Assembly: GCF_943193095.1 (NCBI RefSeq)
Contig: NZ_CALPCV010000047.1
Location: 1-7,419 of the forward strand
DNA: 7,419 nucleotides
Source of the DNA: Parasutterella muris
GTDB lineage: Bacteria > Pseudomonadota > Gammaproteobacteria > Burkholderiales > Burkholderiaceae_F
Direction: 5' to 3'
A program made the position numbers and the translations under genes. Below, in pieces: positions 7,118 to 7,419 of the stretch; positions within the stretch are counted from its first letter, which is position 1, and every line of letters starts with the position of its first letter. A model generated the notes under the pieces. It saw only the letters and a list, made by a program, of their open reading frames with translations. It made no database searches and was not told the DNA's origin.

Positions 7118-7156
7118 TGTGTTAGCGGAAATAACCCCGTATTATTTGCTTACACA
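7118..7156 (+). repeat. Long imperfect hairpin directly after the marC-family stop codon
   Basis: TGTGT (7118-7122) pairs with ACACA (7152-7156). After one T-T mismatch, AGC (7124-7126) pairs with GCT (7148-7150). After a two-base GG bulge, AAATAA (7129-7134) pairs with TTATTT (7142-7147), leaving the loop CCCCGTA. That makes 14 pairs beginning one base past the stop. No T-tract follows, so it is not a classical intrinsic terminator. It may protect the mRNA 3' end, attenuate transcription or form a weak terminator. Confidence 0.6.
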
Positions 7157-7163
7157 GCCTCTC

Positions 7164-7192
7164 TTGAACAATTGAGCATCTTCGTGTATATT
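7164..7192 (+). promoter_or_regulatory. Sigma-70-type promoter of the 37-residue peptide gene
   Basis: TTGAAC (7164-7169) and TATATT (7187-7192) match the -35 and -10 consensus in four and five positions, with the ideal 17-base spacer. Transcription would start near 7199, giving a leader of about 22 bases that includes the strong Shine-Dalgarno. This suggests the small gene is transcribed independently of the operon upstream. Confidence 0.62.
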
Positions 7193-7205
7193 GCTCGGCT
7201 CAATT
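7170..7205 (+). repeat. Inverted repeat flanking the -10 element (possible operator)
   Basis: AATTGAGC (7170-7177) is the exact reverse complement of GCTCAATT (7198-7205), with 20 bases between the arms. The -10 hexamer sits in the spacer and the expected start point is at the edge of the right arm. A second partner, TGCTC (7192-7196), could pair with GAGCA (7174-7178). The position suits a repressor site. The transcript would begin inside the right arm, so this is not an RNA hairpin of the expected message. Confidence 0.42.
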
Positions 7206-7221
7206 AAAGGAGGGGTATAAC

Positions 7222-7335
7222 ATGGATAACGGAAGAACAGAAAACAAAGAGTCCGCTAAGATTATTGCGATATCCACAGTGATGTCTATGATCGGCAGCG
7301 CACTGCTTTTAGCTGTGTCGCATGTAATCGGCTAA
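7222..7335 (+). CDS. Small single-pass membrane peptide, 37 residues, unknown function
   Basis: The start is decided by AAAGGAGGGG (7206-7215), six bases before the ATG and the best ribosome site in the window. The first 13 residues (MDNGRTENKESAK) are hydrophilic with balanced charge. Residues 14-37 form one uninterrupted hydrophobic helix ending VSHVIG, with small-xxx-small spacings (S18/S22/S26 and A27/A31) that could pack against another helix. There are no cysteines and no signal-peptidase site that I would trust. The gene has its own promoter (7164-7192) and terminator (7355-7390), so a compact independent transcript of about 190 bases is predicted. Possible roles, all inferred, are a small subunit or regulator of a membrane complex, or a type I toxin-like peptide. 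No antisense RNA promoter was evident. I do not recognise the family. Confidence 0.72.
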   Translation: MDNGRTENKESAKIIAISTVMSMIGSALLLAVSHVIG

Positions 7336-7354
7336 TAAAATCGAAGTAAGTTTT

Positions 7355-7390
7355 AACCGTCTAGGCTGAAGAGGCCGGGACGGTTTTTTT
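7355..7390 (+). terminator. Intrinsic terminator of the small-peptide gene
   Basis: AACCGTC (7355-7361) pairs with GACGGTT (7379-7385). After a short internal mismatch, GGC (7364-7366) pairs with GCC (7374-7376) around the loop TGAAGAG. Seven Ts follow (7384-7390), the first two being part of the stem. It starts 20 bases after the small gene's stop codon. Confidence 0.9.
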
Positions 7391-7419
7391 GTTTATGGCG
7401 GTTCGTCGGAAAAATTTCG

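Noticed and set aside
7118..7156. Intrinsic terminator of the DUF401-marC operon
   Set aside because: The hairpin is long but AU-rich near the loop, and GCCTCTCTTG, not a T-tract, follows it, so it is listed as a hairpin of unknown role.
1..7419. CRISPR array, insertion sequence, prophage or known multi-gene defence system
   Set aside because: No regularly spaced repeats, transposase, integrase, terminal inverted repeats or defence effector domains were seen; the helicase alone is not enough to claim a system.

Overview
The window looks like chromosomal DNA of a Gram-negative proteobacterium. The evidence is a class I [4Fe-4S] fumarase closely resembling Escherichia coli FumA, a 5S rRNA 3' end of proteobacterial type, purine-rich Shine-Dalgarno sites and a MarC-family inner-membrane protein. 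The genus cannot be fixed by eye. A gut-type anaerobic or microaerophilic lineage such as Sutterellaceae or Succinivibrionaceae is a guess. All supported genes lie on the + strand.

Layout. Bases 1-34 look like the 3' end of a 5S rRNA, so an rRNA operon probably ends here, followed by a strong intrinsic terminator (44-79). Bases 80-334 are an AT-rich intergenic stretch holding candidate promoters and a repeated AT palindrome, but no gene. A complete class I fumarate hydratase gene (335-1984) follows and is closed by its own terminator (2003-2030). Next is a large gene for an SF1 helicase of the UPF1/DNA2-like type. It is split by a +1 frameshift near 2568-2571 into an N-terminal piece (2121-2585) and a long piece carrying all the helicase motifs (to 5160). 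Restoring the frame gives one protein of about 1012 residues.

After an 80-base gap comes a two-gene membrane-protein operon: a DUF401-type ion-transporter-like protein (5241-6467), then, 25 bases on, a MarC-family protein (6493-7116). A long imperfect hairpin without a U-tract follows the second stop. The last unit is a compact transcription unit with a good promoter (7164-7192), an inverted repeat around its -10 element, a near-perfect Shine-Dalgarno site, a 37-codon single-pass membrane peptide (7222-7335) and an intrinsic terminator (7355-7390). Bases 7391-7419 show nothing recognisable.

How they work together: the fumarase is central metabolism and seems unrelated to its neighbours. The DUF401 and MarC proteins are probably co-transcribed and may share a transport or membrane role, with unknown substrates. 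The helicase and the 37-residue peptide are the least explained genes. I found no CRISPR array, insertion sequence, integrase, tRNA or recognisable multi-gene defence system.
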